This document shows positions 18,499 through 27,223 of a stretch of DNA of 64,000 bases, in pieces. The stretch spans positions 62,001 through 126,000 of the forward strand of contig NZ_JACCEM010000002.1 in assembly GCF_013416525.1 (NCBI RefSeq), written 5' to 3'. The stretch's first letter is position 1; every line of letters starts with the position of its first letter. The DNA is from Parapusillimonas granuli (GTDB lineage: Bacteria; Pseudomonadota; Gammaproteobacteria; Burkholderiales; Burkholderiaceae_B). The translations under genes and the position numbers were made by a program. The notes below the pieces were generated by a model. That model was not told the origin of the DNA and searched no databases. It saw nothing but the letters and a program-made list of their open reading frames with translations.

Positions 18499-18574
18499 TG
18501 GCTCCCCGAACAGGGCTCGAACCTGTGACCTGCGGATTAACAGTCCGTCGCTCTACCGACTGAGCTATCGGGGA
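18499..18574 (-). tRNA. tRNA-Asn (anticodon GTT)
   Basis: The 76-base minus-strand gene folds into a cloverleaf. The acceptor stem is TCCCCGA/TCGGGGA, the D-arm is TAGCTCAGTCGGTAGAGC, the anticodon loop CTGTTAA places GTT at 18539-18541, and the T-arm is ACAGGTTCGAGCCCTGT. The discriminator G is followed by an encoded CCA. It is flanked by a promoter and an intrinsic terminator and so is a monocistronic unit. Confidence 0.97.
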
Positions 18575-18590
18575 ACATCAAAGAAGCAAG

Positions 18591-18620
18591 ACTATAGCAT
18601 AAAAAATTCATGCTGCGCAA
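18591..18620 (-). promoter_or_regulatory. Sigma70 promoter of tRNA-Asn
   Basis: Minus-strand TTGCGC (18615-18620) and TATAGT (18591-18596) are separated by 18 bases, with transcription predicted to begin about 10 bases before the mature tRNA end. The -10 is a five-of-six match and the -35 a four-of-six match to the consensus. Confidence 0.65.
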
Positions 18621-18821
18621 GCAAGGCTGAAAGAACTCCGCGCCGCCTGCGCCGCCCTGCACTGCCGTCTTGCCAGGGCGGCAGGCATTATAGCGTACCG
18701 GCGCGCGCAAAGCGGGCCTGGCGCCGCCGTTTTGCCAGCCTGGTCGCATATCGGGCAAAATAGCGCCTTGCCGTCCCGGGCCGGCCCATCGTCCGCCCTT
18801 TTCCTTCAACCATCCTCATCT

Positions 18822-19757
18822 ATGTCAACCTCATCCAGCGGCGGCGCCAAGGCGCGACGCAAAGAGTTCTGGCTGGGCTTCGTATTCGCCGGGCTGGGCG
18901 CCGTGCTGTTTTCGGCCAAGGCCATCGTGGCCAAGCTGACGTACCGATACGGCGTGGACGCCCTGACCGTCATCGGTTTTCGCATGCTGCTGTCCCTGCC
19001 CTTCTTCGCCCTGGTGGGCTATATGCAGGCCCGCATGGCCAGGCGCGGCAGGCTTGCCCGCCTGAACTGGCGGGAAAGCCTGCAAATCGTGTTTCTGGGC
19101 TTCCTGGGATACTACCTTTCCAGCTACCTGGACTTCCTGGGGCTGGAATACATCTCGGCGGGCCTGGAGCGCCTGATCCTGTTTCTTTCCCCCACCTTCG
19201 TGCTGCTGCTGTCCGCGCTGTACCTGAAACAGGCCATCTCGCGCGGGCAGTGGGTGGCGCTGGCGCTGTCGTACCTGGGCGTCGTCTTCGTCTTCTTCCA
19301 GGACCTGTCGCTGAGCGGCGACCGCGTCATGCTGGGGTCGGCCTTCGTCATGGGCTCGGCCTTGAGCTATGCCGTCTATCTGATTTCCTCGGGCGTGATC
19401 ATCCAGCGCGTGGGGGCGACCCGCCTGGTCGCCTATGCCATGTCGGTATCGGCCGGCTTCAGCATTGCGCATTTCCTGGCGTTCAAGGGGCTGCAGGGAC
19501 TGGCGCAGCCGGCCCCGGTCTACTGGCTGTCCGCGCTCCATGCCGTCGTCCATACGGTGGTGCCCACTTTCATCACCATGTGGGCGGTGGCAAGGATAGG
19601 CGCGCCCACGACGGCCCAGCTGGGCCTGCTGGGGCCGGTGTCGGTGCTGTTTCTTGCCGGCTGGCTGCTGGACGAGCCCATCACCGCGCTGCAGCTGGTG
19701 GGCACCGCCTTCACCCTGGCCGGTGCCGTGGTGCTGGCACGCATGCGGCGGGCCTGA
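18822..19757 (+). CDS. EamA/DMT-family membrane transporter
   Basis: The 311-residue protein has ten hydrophobic segments in two repeated five-helix halves, as in the drug/metabolite transporter (EamA) superfamily. Diagnostic stretches are GLGAVLFSAKAIVAKLTYRYGVDALTVIGFRMLLSLP and APTTAQLGLLGPVSVLFLAGWLLDEP (each shown only in part here: residues about 20-56 and 262-288). It probably exports a metabolite; the substrate is unknown. I place the start at the ATG at 18822 (MSTSSSGG); the frame is open upstream, but that part is Pro/Ser-rich and lies in the tRNA leader region. No strong ribosome-binding site is visible. Confidence 0.85.
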   Translation: MSTSSSGGAKARRKEFWLGFVFAGLGAVLFSAKAIVAKLTYRYGVDALTVIGFRMLLSLPFFALVGYMQARMARRGRLARLNWRESLQIVFLGFLGYYLSSYLDFLGLEYISAGLERLILFLSPTFVLLLSALYLKQAISRGQWVALALSYLGVVFVFFQDLSLSGDRVMLGSAFVMGSALSYAVYLISSGVIIQRVGATRLVAYAMSVSAGFSIAHFLAFKGLQGLAQPAPVYWLSALHAVVHTVVPTFITMWAVARIGAPTTAQLGLLGPVSVLFLAGWLLDEPITALQLVGTAFTLAGAVVLARMRRA

Positions 19758-19799
19758 CGGCGGCGCCGGCCAGGCTCCCGGGCGAGCCCGCCCGGCTCG

Positions 19800-20996
19800 C
19801 TATCTTGCCTCTTTTCCCATGAGGCGCTCTATTTCTTCCCGATGGACGTCGTGCGTGACGAAGCCGGACGCGTCGTCGGGCATGGCCAGGCGCGACGGAT
19901 CGGCCAGCGTCCGGCGGATGTCCTGCAGCCCGCTGGACCAGTGCTCGCGCATGGTGCTCAGGCCGAACTGGAAATCCTTGTAGTGTTTCTCGTAGGGACG
20001 GTTGCGGTAGATCAGATGGATGACGTTGTACCGCTTGGCGCAAGCCAGTTCCTGGGCCATGAGGCAATAAGGATCGCCGGCGCGGACGTCTTCGGGGACT
20101 TTGTCCAGCACGTGCTGGATGACGTGCCGGACGTACTGGTCCCAGCGCAAGCGCTCGGTGATCATGCGGGTGCGGCTGGAATACCGGATGTCCTTCATGC
20201 GGTCGGAGACCTCGCTCATGTTGGTGGGCGGGGCGCCGCGGGCGCTCCAGAGGTCGACCTGGAAAACCAGGGTGTCTTTCTGCGGCCGGGTGTCCAAGAC
20301 CTGGGCGAGCGGCGTGTTGGACACCAGCCCGCCGTCCCAGTAGCGCTCGCCGTCGATTTCCACCGCGGCGAAGGCCGGAGGCAAGGCGCCCGAGGCCATG
20401 AAGTGTTCCGCGCGCAGCCGTATCTCGCTGTTGTCGAAATAGACGAAGTTGCCGCTGCGCACGTTGACCGCGCCCACGGACACCCGCATGGCGCCTGAAT
20501 TGATCAGGTCGAAGTCGCATAATTCTTCGAGCGTTCTTTTCAGGGCGGCGGTGTCGTAGTAGCTGGCGGTGGCCGGGTCGCCGGGCAGGATGGACGGCGG
20601 CGGCGGAAAACGCGGGCGGAAGAAGCCGTTCTGGCCGTAGACCAGCGCGCGGCCGGCCTGCGCGGCGCTCATGGCCTGGCGCACGGTATCGTTGATGTTG
20701 AACAGCGTCTGCTCGATGAAGGGCGGCAAAGGCGGGCCCACGGTGGGCTGGCAAATCGTTTCCCAGAATTCCAGCAGGCGCTCCACGCGCCGGTGGGGCG
20801 GGTTGCCGGCGATGATGGCCGTGTTCAGCGCACCGATGGATATGCCGGACAGGCAATGCAGTTCGATGCCCGCTTCGTGCAGGCCCTGGAATACGCCGGC
20901 CTGGTAGGCGCCCAGCGCCCCGCCGCCCTGCAGCACGAGCGCGATGGTCTCGTAAGGCGGCAGTACGATTTGCGGCAGGCGGTCTACGCTGTTCAT
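19800..20996 (-). CDS. Patatin-like phospholipase (DUF3734-type)
   Basis: The 398-residue serine hydrolase has the three patatin signatures: the oxyanion loop GGGALGAYQAG (G24-G29), the nucleophile elbow GISIG with Ser53, and the dyad aspartate in WDGGLVSNTPL near residue 219. A C-terminal extension of about 130 residues fits the DUF3734 region of bacterial patatins. It would hydrolyse acyl lipids, probably in the cytoplasm or at the inner membrane, since no signal peptide is evident. AAGGA lies about ten bases upstream of the ATG at 20996. Confidence 0.92.
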   Translation of the reverse strand: MNSVDRLPQIVLPPYETIALVLQGGGALGAYQAGVFQGLHEAGIELHCLSGISIGALNTAIIAGNPPHRRVERLLEFWETICQPTVGPPLPPFIEQTLFNINDTVRQAMSAAQAGRALVYGQNGFFRPRFPPPPSILPGDPATASYYDTAALKRTLEELCDFDLINSGAMRVSVGAVNVRSGNFVYFDNSEIRLRAEHFMASGALPPAFAAVEIDGERYWDGGLVSNTPLAQVLDTRPQKDTLVFQVDLWSARGAPPTNMSEVSDRMKDIRYSSRTRMITERLRWDQYVRHVIQHVLDKVPEDVRAGDPYCLMAQELACAKRYNVIHLIYRNRPYEKHYKDFQFGLSTMREHWSSGLQDIRRTLADPSRLAMPDDASGFVTHDVHREEIERLMGKEAR

Positions 20997-21033
20997 TGCG
21001 GGCGTTCCTTGAAGTGGGGGGATGCGAATGCGT

Positions 21034-21936
21034 TCATGCGGGACTCATTCTATCGCCGGAAGGCGCCAGGCTTGCCACGAAAGCCTCGATGAGCACGCCG
21101 CGGTACCGGGACTTGTGCAGCACCAGCGACAGCCGCCGATGCAGGTTCAGGAAAGGCGTGTGCAGAACGACCAGCCTGCCGGTGGAGACCGATTCCGTCA
21201 CGGCGGCGCGGGGCAGGCAGGCGATGCCCATGCCGGCGATCACCGCCTGCTTGATGGCTTCCACCTGGCCCAGCTCCAAAAGTATCTTGCCCGGCGGCAG
21301 GGAGCCGAGCGCCAGTTCCGCCTGGGCGCGCATGGCCGAGCCGTGCTCGCGCAATATCCACTTGGCGTCCTTGAAATGCCTGGGCTTCAGCGTCGCCTGC
21401 CGGGCGAGCGGGTCGGCCGGGGCGGCGCAGACGACCAGCGCGTCGTCGCGCCAGTGCAGGGTTTCCAATTGATGATGATTGACCGGCCCCTCGACGCAGC
21501 CTACGTCGAGGCTGTGGCCGAGCAGGCCGGCGATGATGGATTCGGTGTTGTCGACGCTGACCTGCAGCGAGACTTCCGGATGCCGGTTGACGAAGGGGCC
21601 GAGCAGGTCGCCGACCAGGTAATTGCCCACGGTATTGCTCGCGCCCACCCTCAATTCGCCGGTCAGGGTGACGGGGTGGTCGGCCTGGTGCTGCATTTCC
21701 TGTATGCGTTCGAGCACTTCCTGGGCGGCCGGCAGCAGCTCCCGTCCGCGCGGGCTGAGGTGCAGGCGGCCGCGATCGCGGTCGAACAGCTGCGCATTCA
21801 GCTGCCGTTCGAGCTCGGCCAGGGCCATGCTGACGGCGGGCTGGGTCAGGAAAAGGCGCTGCGCGGCCGCGCTGACCGTCCCCGCGGAGGCCACGGCCAC
21901 GAAGATCTCCAGTTGTCGGACGGTGATGCCCAGCAT
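21034..21936 (-). CDS. LysR-family regulator, YeiE-like
   Basis: The 300-residue LysR protein has an N-terminal HTH (ITVRQLEIFVAVASAGTVSAAAQRL) and a CysB/CbbR-like effector domain with SNTVGNYLVGDLLGPFVNRHP. It diverges across 97 bp from a YeiH-family transporter, the same arrangement as yeiE-yeiH in enterobacteria, where YeiE responds to sulfite. The A/T-rich spacer carries a perfect inverted repeat. I infer that it controls the transporter and probably itself. The name rests on the arrangement and fold, not on a sequence search. Confidence 0.88.
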   Translation of the reverse strand: MLGITVRQLEIFVAVASAGTVSAAAQRLFLTQPAVSMALAELERQLNAQLFDRDRGRLHLSPRGRELLPAAQEVLERIQEMQHQADHPVTLTGELRVGASNTVGNYLVGDLLGPFVNRHPEVSLQVSVDNTESIIAGLLGHSLDVGCVEGPVNHHQLETLHWRDDALVVCAAPADPLARQATLKPRHFKDAKWILREHGSAMRAQAELALGSLPPGKILLELGQVEAIKQAVIAGMGIACLPRAAVTESVSTGRLVVLHTPFLNLHRRLSLVLHKSRYRGVLIEAFVASLAPSGDRMSPA

Positions 21937-21996
21937 AAATCGGCTTTATAGACCAAATAAAAATTAGTGAATTTATTTATTGTAGGCCGATTCCTA

Positions 21997-22017
21997 AAAT
22001 AACCCACGGTTATTTTC
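21997..22017. promoter_or_regulatory. Operator-like inverted repeat between the yeiE-like and yeiH-like genes
   Basis: AAAATAACC-CAC-GGTTATTTT is a perfect 9-bp-arm inverted repeat 16 bases before the transporter ATG, in an otherwise A/T-rich 97-bp divergent spacer. A second, imperfect A/T palindrome (AAATAAAAATT...AATTTATTT) lies around 21955-21979. These are the obvious candidate sites for the divergent LysR protein. Confidence 0.6.
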
Positions 22018-22033
22018 AAATAGGCTCCCACAC

Positions 22034-23101
22034 ATGACGGCCCAGTCCTCTTCCGCCATTTCCGCAACGGCTTCTTCCGCGTCGGCGGCGCAGCGCAAGC
22101 ACAGCCTGCCCCGCAACCCCTCCCCCTTGTACGGCCTGGCGCTGGCGGTGGTGGTGGGTATTTTTGCGATGATGCTGGGCCGGTGGATGCCCATCATCGG
22201 GGGGCCGGTATTCGGCATTGTGCTGGGAATCGCCATACGCAACACCGTGGGCGTCGGCCCGCTTTTCCGGCCCGGCCTGCAATTCGCCTCCAAGCAGATA
22301 CTGCAATGGTCCATCATCGCGCTGGGCTTCGGCCTGAGCCTGCAGCAAGTCGCCAAGACCGGGCTGGAGTCGCTATGGGTCACCCTGGTCACGCTGGCGG
22401 TGGCGTTTCTGTCGGCCTGGCTGCTGGGCAAATGGCTGGGCATTCCTTCGAAGCTGAAGACGCTGATCGGCGTGGGCACGGCCATCTGCGGCGGTTCGGC
22501 CATCGCGGCCGTGACTCCCATCATCAAGCCGGAAGAGCACGAGACCGCGTTCGCGATCTCCACCATCTTCATCTTCAACATCGTCGCCGTGCTGGCCTTC
22601 CCGGTGCTGGGCCATTGGCTGGGCATGTCGGACGAAGGCTTCGGCATGTGGGCCGGCACCGCCATCAACGACACCTCGTCGGTCGTGGCGGCGGGCTATA
22701 GCTACAGCGTGGCGGCGGGCGACTACGCCACGATCGTCAAGCTCACGCGCGCCACCCTCATCATCCCGATCTGCCTGGTGCTGGCGCTGCTGGTCGCCTG
22801 GCGCGAGAAAAAGCAAAGCGGCAGCAACTTCAGCCTCGCCCGCATTTTCCCGTGGTTCATCCTGTGGTTCCTGGTCGCCGCGGCATTGCGTTCGACGGGG
22901 CTCATCCCCGCGCCGATCACGTCCGGCCTGCATTTGCTGGCCCAGTTCCTGATCGTCGTCGCCCTGACCGCCGTCGGCCTGTCGTCCGACCTGCGGCGCA
23001 TGGTGACGGCCGGCATGCGCCCCATCCTGCTGGGCCTGGGAGTATGGGTGGCCGTCGCGGGCAGCAGCCTTGCGGTGCAAGGGGCGATGGGCGCCTGGTA
23101 A
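22034..23101 (+). CDS. yeiH: YeiH-family putative sulfate/sulfite exporter
   Basis: The 355-residue inner-membrane protein has about ten transmembrane helices. It carries YeiH-family (Cons_hypoth698) signatures: GGPVFGIVLGIAIRNTVG, LQFASKQILQWSIIALGFG, GTAICGGSAIAAVTPII and a conserved GTAINDTSSVVAAGY. Family members are annotated as putative sulfate exporters; the true substrate remains poorly defined. The divergent YeiE-like regulator supports a role in sulfur oxyanion handling (inference). The ATG at 22034 is the only sensible start before the hydrophobic core. Confidence 0.9.
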   Translation: MTAQSSSAISATASSASAAQRKHSLPRNPSPLYGLALAVVVGIFAMMLGRWMPIIGGPVFGIVLGIAIRNTVGVGPLFRPGLQFASKQILQWSIIALGFGLSLQQVAKTGLESLWVTLVTLAVAFLSAWLLGKWLGIPSKLKTLIGVGTAICGGSAIAAVTPIIKPEEHETAFAISTIFIFNIVAVLAFPVLGHWLGMSDEGFGMWAGTAINDTSSVVAAGYSYSVAAGDYATIVKLTRATLIIPICLVLALLVAWREKKQSGSNFSLARIFPWFILWFLVAAALRSTGLIPAPITSGLHLLAQFLIVVALTAVGLSSDLRRMVTAGMRPILLGLGVWVAVAGSSLAVQGAMGAW

Positions 23102-23127
23102 GGCTCAACAGGCCGCGCTGTCGGCCT

Positions 23128-23502
23128 TCACGCCCACCAGGACAGCGCGCTCTTGGTCATTGCAACGCCCACGATATAAGCAAAGATCGCCACGGCGACC
23201 AGCGCCGCGGTGGCGCGCGCCGTGCGCGTCTTGCCGCGCTTGATGGCAATGGTGCCCACGCCGATGTAGGCGAGCAGCGCAATGATTTTGACCAGGATCC
23301 AGGGCTGTTCCGGGCCGATCATGGCCGCCAGCGTGACGCCCGCGAGCAGCAGCACGGTGTCGATGACATGGGGCAGCGTCTTGACCAGCCTGTTCTGCAA
23401 CAAGGCGGAGCCCTGGATGGACCAGAAGGCGCGGACCAGGAAGAACACGATGCTCAGGCCCGCGGCCGTCATGTGCACATGCTTGATGAGTAGGTAATCC
23501 AT
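23128..23502 (-). CDS. SirB2-family membrane protein
   Basis: The 124-residue protein has four hydrophobic segments and the SirB2 pattern: a conserved H in LLIKHVHMTAAGLSI near the N-terminus, then LVKTLPHVIDTVLLLAG and KIIALLAYIGVGTIAIKRGKT. Its biochemical function is unknown; the family is named after a Salmonella locus once thought to be regulatory. It converges with yeiH across 26 bp and follows the ABC transporter gene on the same strand 54 bp downstream. Confidence 0.85.
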   Translation of the reverse strand: MDYLLIKHVHMTAAGLSIVFFLVRAFWSIQGSALLQNRLVKTLPHVIDTVLLLAGVTLAAMIGPEQPWILVKIIALLAYIGVGTIAIKRGKTRTARATAALVAVAIFAYIVGVAMTKSALSWWA

Positions 23503-23556
23503 ATACGGGAAAGGCTGGTTGGTGAATCGCAGGCGCTATCGTAGCAGCTCGAGCCC

Positions 23557-25365
23557 TCAGACAGCGGCGGTGACCTCCCAGGCGCCGGTGTTATTCCCCT
23601 TCAGGACCAGCTGCCGTGCATGATGCGCCAGGAGCGTGCCGCGGTGGCCGACGCTGACCAGTATGGTGTCCGGCAACCGTTCGCGCACCAGCCGGTACAT
23701 GGCGTCCTCCAGGCCTTCGTCCATGGCCGAGGTGGCTTCGTCCAGGAAAGCGGCCAGCGGCCGCGCAAGCAGCAGGCGGCCGAAGGCCAGGCGCTGCTGT
23801 TCGCCCAGCGACAGGATGCGGGCCCAGTCGGCCGTTTCATCCAGCTTGTCCGCCAGGTGCCCGAGCTGGACCAGCTTCAGCACGGCGACGGCCGGCGCGT
23901 CCGCCCCGCCCGCGGCGGATTCTTGCGGTACGGTCTGCGGGTAGTGCAAGGCCTCGCGCAGGCTGCCCAGCGGCAGGTAGGGCTTCTGCGCCAGGAACAG
24001 CACATCGCGCTCGGGCCGGACCACCACTCCGTCGCAATACGGCCACAGGCCGGCGATGGCCCGCAGCAAGGTCGTCTTGCCGGAGCCCGACGGGCCGCGT
24101 ATGAGCAGCGGCTTGCCCGGCTCGATCTCCATTTTCAGCTTGTCCAGCAGCAGGCGGCCGTTGGGCGTCTTCACCGTCAGCCCTTCCAGCGCGAGCCGGC
24201 CGCCGTCGGACCGCAGCTCGGGCTCGGGCAATGCCTGCGCTTCCCGGATGGCGCGCGTGAAGCCGCTCAGCCGGTTCAGCGTGGCGCGGTAGGTGGCGAA
24301 GTCGTCGTAGGCATTGCGAAAGAAAGACAGGTTGTCCTGCAGGCGCCCGAAGGCCTGCGCGGTCTGCATCAGGTCGCCCAGGCTGATCTGCTTGGAAAAG
24401 AATCGCTGCGCTTGAATGATGAGGGGGAAGACGACCGCGGCCTGGGTGATCGAAAAATTGAAGCCCAGGAATTTCAATGAGCGATACACGATCGCCCAGG
24501 CGTTGCCGATGACTTGGGCGAAGCGGCTGCGCAGGAGCGCGCCTTCCACTTTCTCGCCGGCATAGAAGGCGATGCTTTCGGAGTATTCGCGCAGGCGGAC
24601 CAGGGCGTAGCGGTAGTCCGCGTTGAAGCGTTCGTTCAGGAAGTTGAGCATGATGAGCGGCCGGCCGATCCTGACGGCGAAGATGGTGGCCACCAGGACG
24701 TAAAGAAACACCAGGAACACCATGCCGCGCGGAATCTCGGCGCCGAAGACGGAGAGCGGGCCGGACAGATTCCAGAGGATGATGGTGAAGGCGACCGTGG
24801 ACACCAGGGCGTTCACCACGCCCATGGACAGGCTCAGCGTCATCTGCACGAAGACGGTGATGTCTTGCTGTATGCGCTGGTCGGGGTTGTCTATGACGGT
24901 GTCGAGATACTGGCTGCGGTAGTAGCTTTGCTTGTCGAGCCATTGGCTCAGCAGCTTTTCGTTGAGCCATTCGCGCCAGCGTATGGTGAAGGCCTGCTGC
25001 ACGTAGTAGTCGAGCAGGGAGCGCAGGATGTGGACGGTGGCGAGCACGGCGAACAGGAGCATGGCCATCCAGAAGCCGGCTTGGTCCAGTTCCTGCAGTG
25101 AGGTATACATGGTGTTGTTCCAGTCCGAGAACAGGACGTCGAGCCGGACGGCGCACAATGTCAGGAAGAGAATGAGCGCGAGGGTGGCCAGGGGCCGCCA
25201 GTCGCGGCGCGGCGAGAAGTAGCCGGCCGCCAGTGCGCTGAATTGCCTGCCCCAGTTGGTGCGCCGGGACAGCAGCCACACCAGGGCGGTTGCTGTCGCG
25301 ATGGTCACCACGTAGGCTTTCGCCAGCCAGATGCCGCTGTCCAGCAATGCGTTGTTCCAGTCCAT
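23557..25365 (-). CDS. SbmA/BacA (YddA)-like ABC transporter, fused permease and ATPase
   Basis: The 602-residue protein joins an ABC_membrane_2-type membrane domain (about 15-370; six helices, ILWNLSGPLS, INDPDQRIQQDI-like DNPDQRIQQDITVF) to an ATP-binding domain. The latter has Walker A GPSGSGKTTLLRAIAGLW, signature LSLGEQQRLAFGR, Walker B AAFLDEATSAMDEG and an H-loop in SVGHRGTL. Relatives import peptides or vitamin-like compounds across the inner membrane. I choose the ATG at 25365 (MDWNNALL), preceded by CGGAGC; the longer open frame upstream is Pro/Ala-rich and unlike the family. Confidence 0.9.
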   Translation of the reverse strand: MDWNNALLDSGIWLAKAYVVTIATATALVWLLSRRTNWGRQFSALAAGYFSPRRDWRPLATLALILFLTLCAVRLDVLFSDWNNTMYTSLQELDQAGFWMAMLLFAVLATVHILRSLLDYYVQQAFTIRWREWLNEKLLSQWLDKQSYYRSQYLDTVIDNPDQRIQQDITVFVQMTLSLSMGVVNALVSTVAFTIILWNLSGPLSVFGAEIPRGMVFLVFLYVLVATIFAVRIGRPLIMLNFLNERFNADYRYALVRLREYSESIAFYAGEKVEGALLRSRFAQVIGNAWAIVYRSLKFLGFNFSITQAAVVFPLIIQAQRFFSKQISLGDLMQTAQAFGRLQDNLSFFRNAYDDFATYRATLNRLSGFTRAIREAQALPEPELRSDGGRLALEGLTVKTPNGRLLLDKLKMEIEPGKPLLIRGPSGSGKTTLLRAIAGLWPYCDGVVVRPERDVLFLAQKPYLPLGSLREALHYPQTVPQESAAGGADAPAVAVLKLVQLGHLADKLDETADWARILSLGEQQRLAFGRLLLARPLAAFLDEATSAMDEGLEDAMYRLVRERLPDTILVSVGHRGTLLAHHARQLVLKGNNTGAWEVTAAV

Positions 25366-25661
25366 CGATGCTCCGTGTATCGCGTGAAAATCGGAAAGAT
25401 CGCATTCTGCTGGAAATGTTGCCGGCGCGCTAGGTGAGAGAGTGGGGGTGGTTGTTGCGCCGTTATTGTTGAGTTCTTGACGCGGCCTGCAAGACGCCGA
25501 GAATTGAGGCTGGGCTTGGCTCAGTGGCGGGCTGGTTCTTGGGGGGGCGCCTGCGCATAATCGCCCGCCGCCCCGATACGCCAAGCAGGCCCTGTTCCAT
25601 GACCTGATGGATCACACACCAAGCAAGCCATGCTCCACGACCCGAAGACAAAGCAGCAACA

Positions 25662-25895
25662 TCACCTAGCACCGCGACGCAGCTTCTCGACCGCGGCCTG
25701 ATTCAACCGCGCCGCCTCATGCTCGGCGTAGTCCCGCTCGCCCGGCTCATACGCCCCTTCATAAAGGCAAGCGCTGCGATTCCACCTGCACTCATCGCCG
25801 CGGGCCGGCGTCTCCGCCCCCATCATGGAACACCCCGCGGCAATCGCCACGACAAAAATCGCAATGCCGCACCGGCTTAAAATTCGAATAGACAT
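25662..25895 (-). CDS. Small predicted lipoprotein
   Basis: The 77-residue protein starts MSIRILSRCGIAIFVVAIAA and has a lipobox AAGC at residues 18-21, so it should be a lipid-anchored periplasmic protein. The mature part is short, polar and has two cysteines (ECRWNRSACLYEGAYEPGE). No family is recognised. The start at 25895 is chosen because it gives a canonical lipoprotein signal and has AGGGGC four bases upstream. The 296-bp gap towards the ABC transporter gene shows no other feature. Confidence 0.65.
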   Translation of the reverse strand: MSIRILSRCGIAIFVVAIAAGCSMMGAETPARGDECRWNRSACLYEGAYEPGERDYAEHEAARLNQAAVEKLRRGAR

Positions 25896-26000
25896 TTTGC
25901 CCCTACCGAAACCACAGCAACGCATCATAGTTCGGCACCGGACTTCCGAGTGCTTCATATCGTTGCAAAGCGCAAGCCCTCGGCGCAAGACGCCGCGGCC

Positions 26001-26417
26001 TCAGGGTTTCCATGCCGGATTCCAGACGGCCTCCCACACGTGGCCGTCCGGGTCCTGGAAGTAGCCGGCATAGCCGCCCCAGAAGGTTTCGTGGGCGGGC
26101 CTCAGAATGTTCGCCCCCGCGCCCTCGGCCTGGCGCATCACGTCGTCCACCTCGGCCCTGGATGAGACATTGTGCGCAAGCATCATCTCCGTCGCGGACG
26201 GCTTTCCCGGCGGCAGGCCGGTTTCATGCGCGATGCTGGCGCGCGGCCAGAGCGCCAGGCGCAGGCCGGGCTGCAGGTCCATGAAGACCACCGCCCCATG
26301 CTCGAACTCGCCGCCGACGACGCCCTTGGTCTCGAACCCGAGGCCGTCGCGGTAAAAGCGCAGCGACCTGTCCAGGTCGTCCACCCCGAGCGTAATGAAA
26401 TTGACCCTTGGCTGCAT
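26001..26417 (-). CDS. VOC-family (glyoxalase-like) protein
   Basis: The 138-residue protein shows the vicinal-oxygen-chelate fold pattern: NFITLGVDDLDRSLRFYRDGLGFE at the start and AGYFQDPDGHVWEAVWNP at the end, which carries the usual H/E metal-ligand region. Members include metal-dependent dioxygenases, isomerases and resistance proteins; the reaction here is unknown. The start at 26417 has AAGGGA upstream. It diverges from the carbonic anhydrase gene, and the two share a 136-bp spacer. Confidence 0.85.
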   Translation of the reverse strand: MQPRVNFITLGVDDLDRSLRFYRDGLGFETKGVVGGEFEHGAVVFMDLQPGLRLALWPRASIAHETGLPPGKPSATEMMLAHNVSSRAEVDDVMRQAEGAGANILRPAHETFWGGYAGYFQDPDGHVWEAVWNPAWKP

Positions 26418-26553
26418 GGCATTTTCCCTTGAACGATCGAGCGAAAAATATACCATCGGTACGAGGCCGGCCGCCCGCCGGGACCCGGGTCGTTGTCAGC
26501 ATGCCGTTGACAGGCGTAAAATTTCCTGGTTTACCCATTCAAAAGGAATCAGA

Positions 26554-27198
26554 GTGTTTCCAGCAAGGCTGTATGACGGATACCAAGCTTTTCTAGACGG
26601 CCGGCTATGCCGGGAACGGCAACGCTATCAGGACCTGGCCGAATCCGGGCAGCACCCGGAAATCATGGTCATCGGCTGCGGCGATTCGCGGGTCGCGCCC
26701 GAGATCATCTTCGATGCCGGTCCAGGCGAGATCTTCGTCATACGCAATATCGCCAATCTCGTCCCCCCGTGTGAGCCGGACACCCAGACCTCCTTCCACG
26801 GCACCAGCGCAGCGATCGAGTTCGCGGTAAATGCCCTGAAGGTCAAGCACATCGTGGTGCTGGGGCATGCCAGCTGCGGCGGCGTGGCGGCTTTCGCCAA
26901 TAAAAGCGCGCCGCTGACCAAGCGCGATTTCATCGGCAAGTGGATGTCGCAGATCGCCCCCGTGGCCGACCGCGTGGGCCCCCCGGGCGCCGACCGCCAG
27001 AGCTGGATACGCCAACTCGAGTGGGCGGTGGTGGAATACAGCCTGGAAAACCTGATGACTTTTCCGGCGGTGCGCGAAGAAGTCGAGAAAGGAACGCTGA
27101 CGCTGCATGGCGCCTATTTCGGCATCAGCACCGGGGTGCTCTTCATACGCGACCCGGAAACCAAGGAATTTCTGCCCTATCGCGACGACGTGGCATAA
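26554..27198 (+). CDS. Beta-carbonic anhydrase
   Basis: This 214-residue zinc enzyme interconverts CO2 and bicarbonate in the cytoplasm. Zinc ligands and the active-site dyad are visible: C42, D44 and R46 in IGCGDSRVAPE, and H105 and C108 in VLGHASCGGV. I select the GTG at 26554, because AAAAGGA lies six bases upstream and the product begins VFPARLYDGYQAF like relatives. The open frame before it contains no family features and overlaps the divergent VOC gene. Confidence 0.93.
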   Translation: MFPARLYDGYQAFLDGRLCRERQRYQDLAESGQHPEIMVIGCGDSRVAPEIIFDAGPGEIFVIRNIANLVPPCEPDTQTSFHGTSAAIEFAVNALKVKHIVVLGHASCGGVAAFANKSAPLTKRDFIGKWMSQIAPVADRVGPPGADRQSWIRQLEWAVVEYSLENLMTFPAVREEVEKGTLTLHGAYFGISTGVLFIRDPETKEFLPYRDDVA

Positions 27199-27223
27199 GC
27201 CACGCCCGATTCAAGCCCCGCCC

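Noticed and set aside
18499-18574. Phage or island attachment site at tRNA-Asn with a second tRNA-tail copy
   Set aside because: I looked for a repeat of the tRNA 3' end around 10.2-10.7 kb and elsewhere in the block and found none, and there is no integrase gene.
19782-19800. Hairpin GCGAGC/GCTCGC between the DMT and patatin genes as a terminator
   Set aside because: A 6-bp stem with no T-tract that abuts the patatin stop codon; not distinguishable from chance in G+C-rich DNA.
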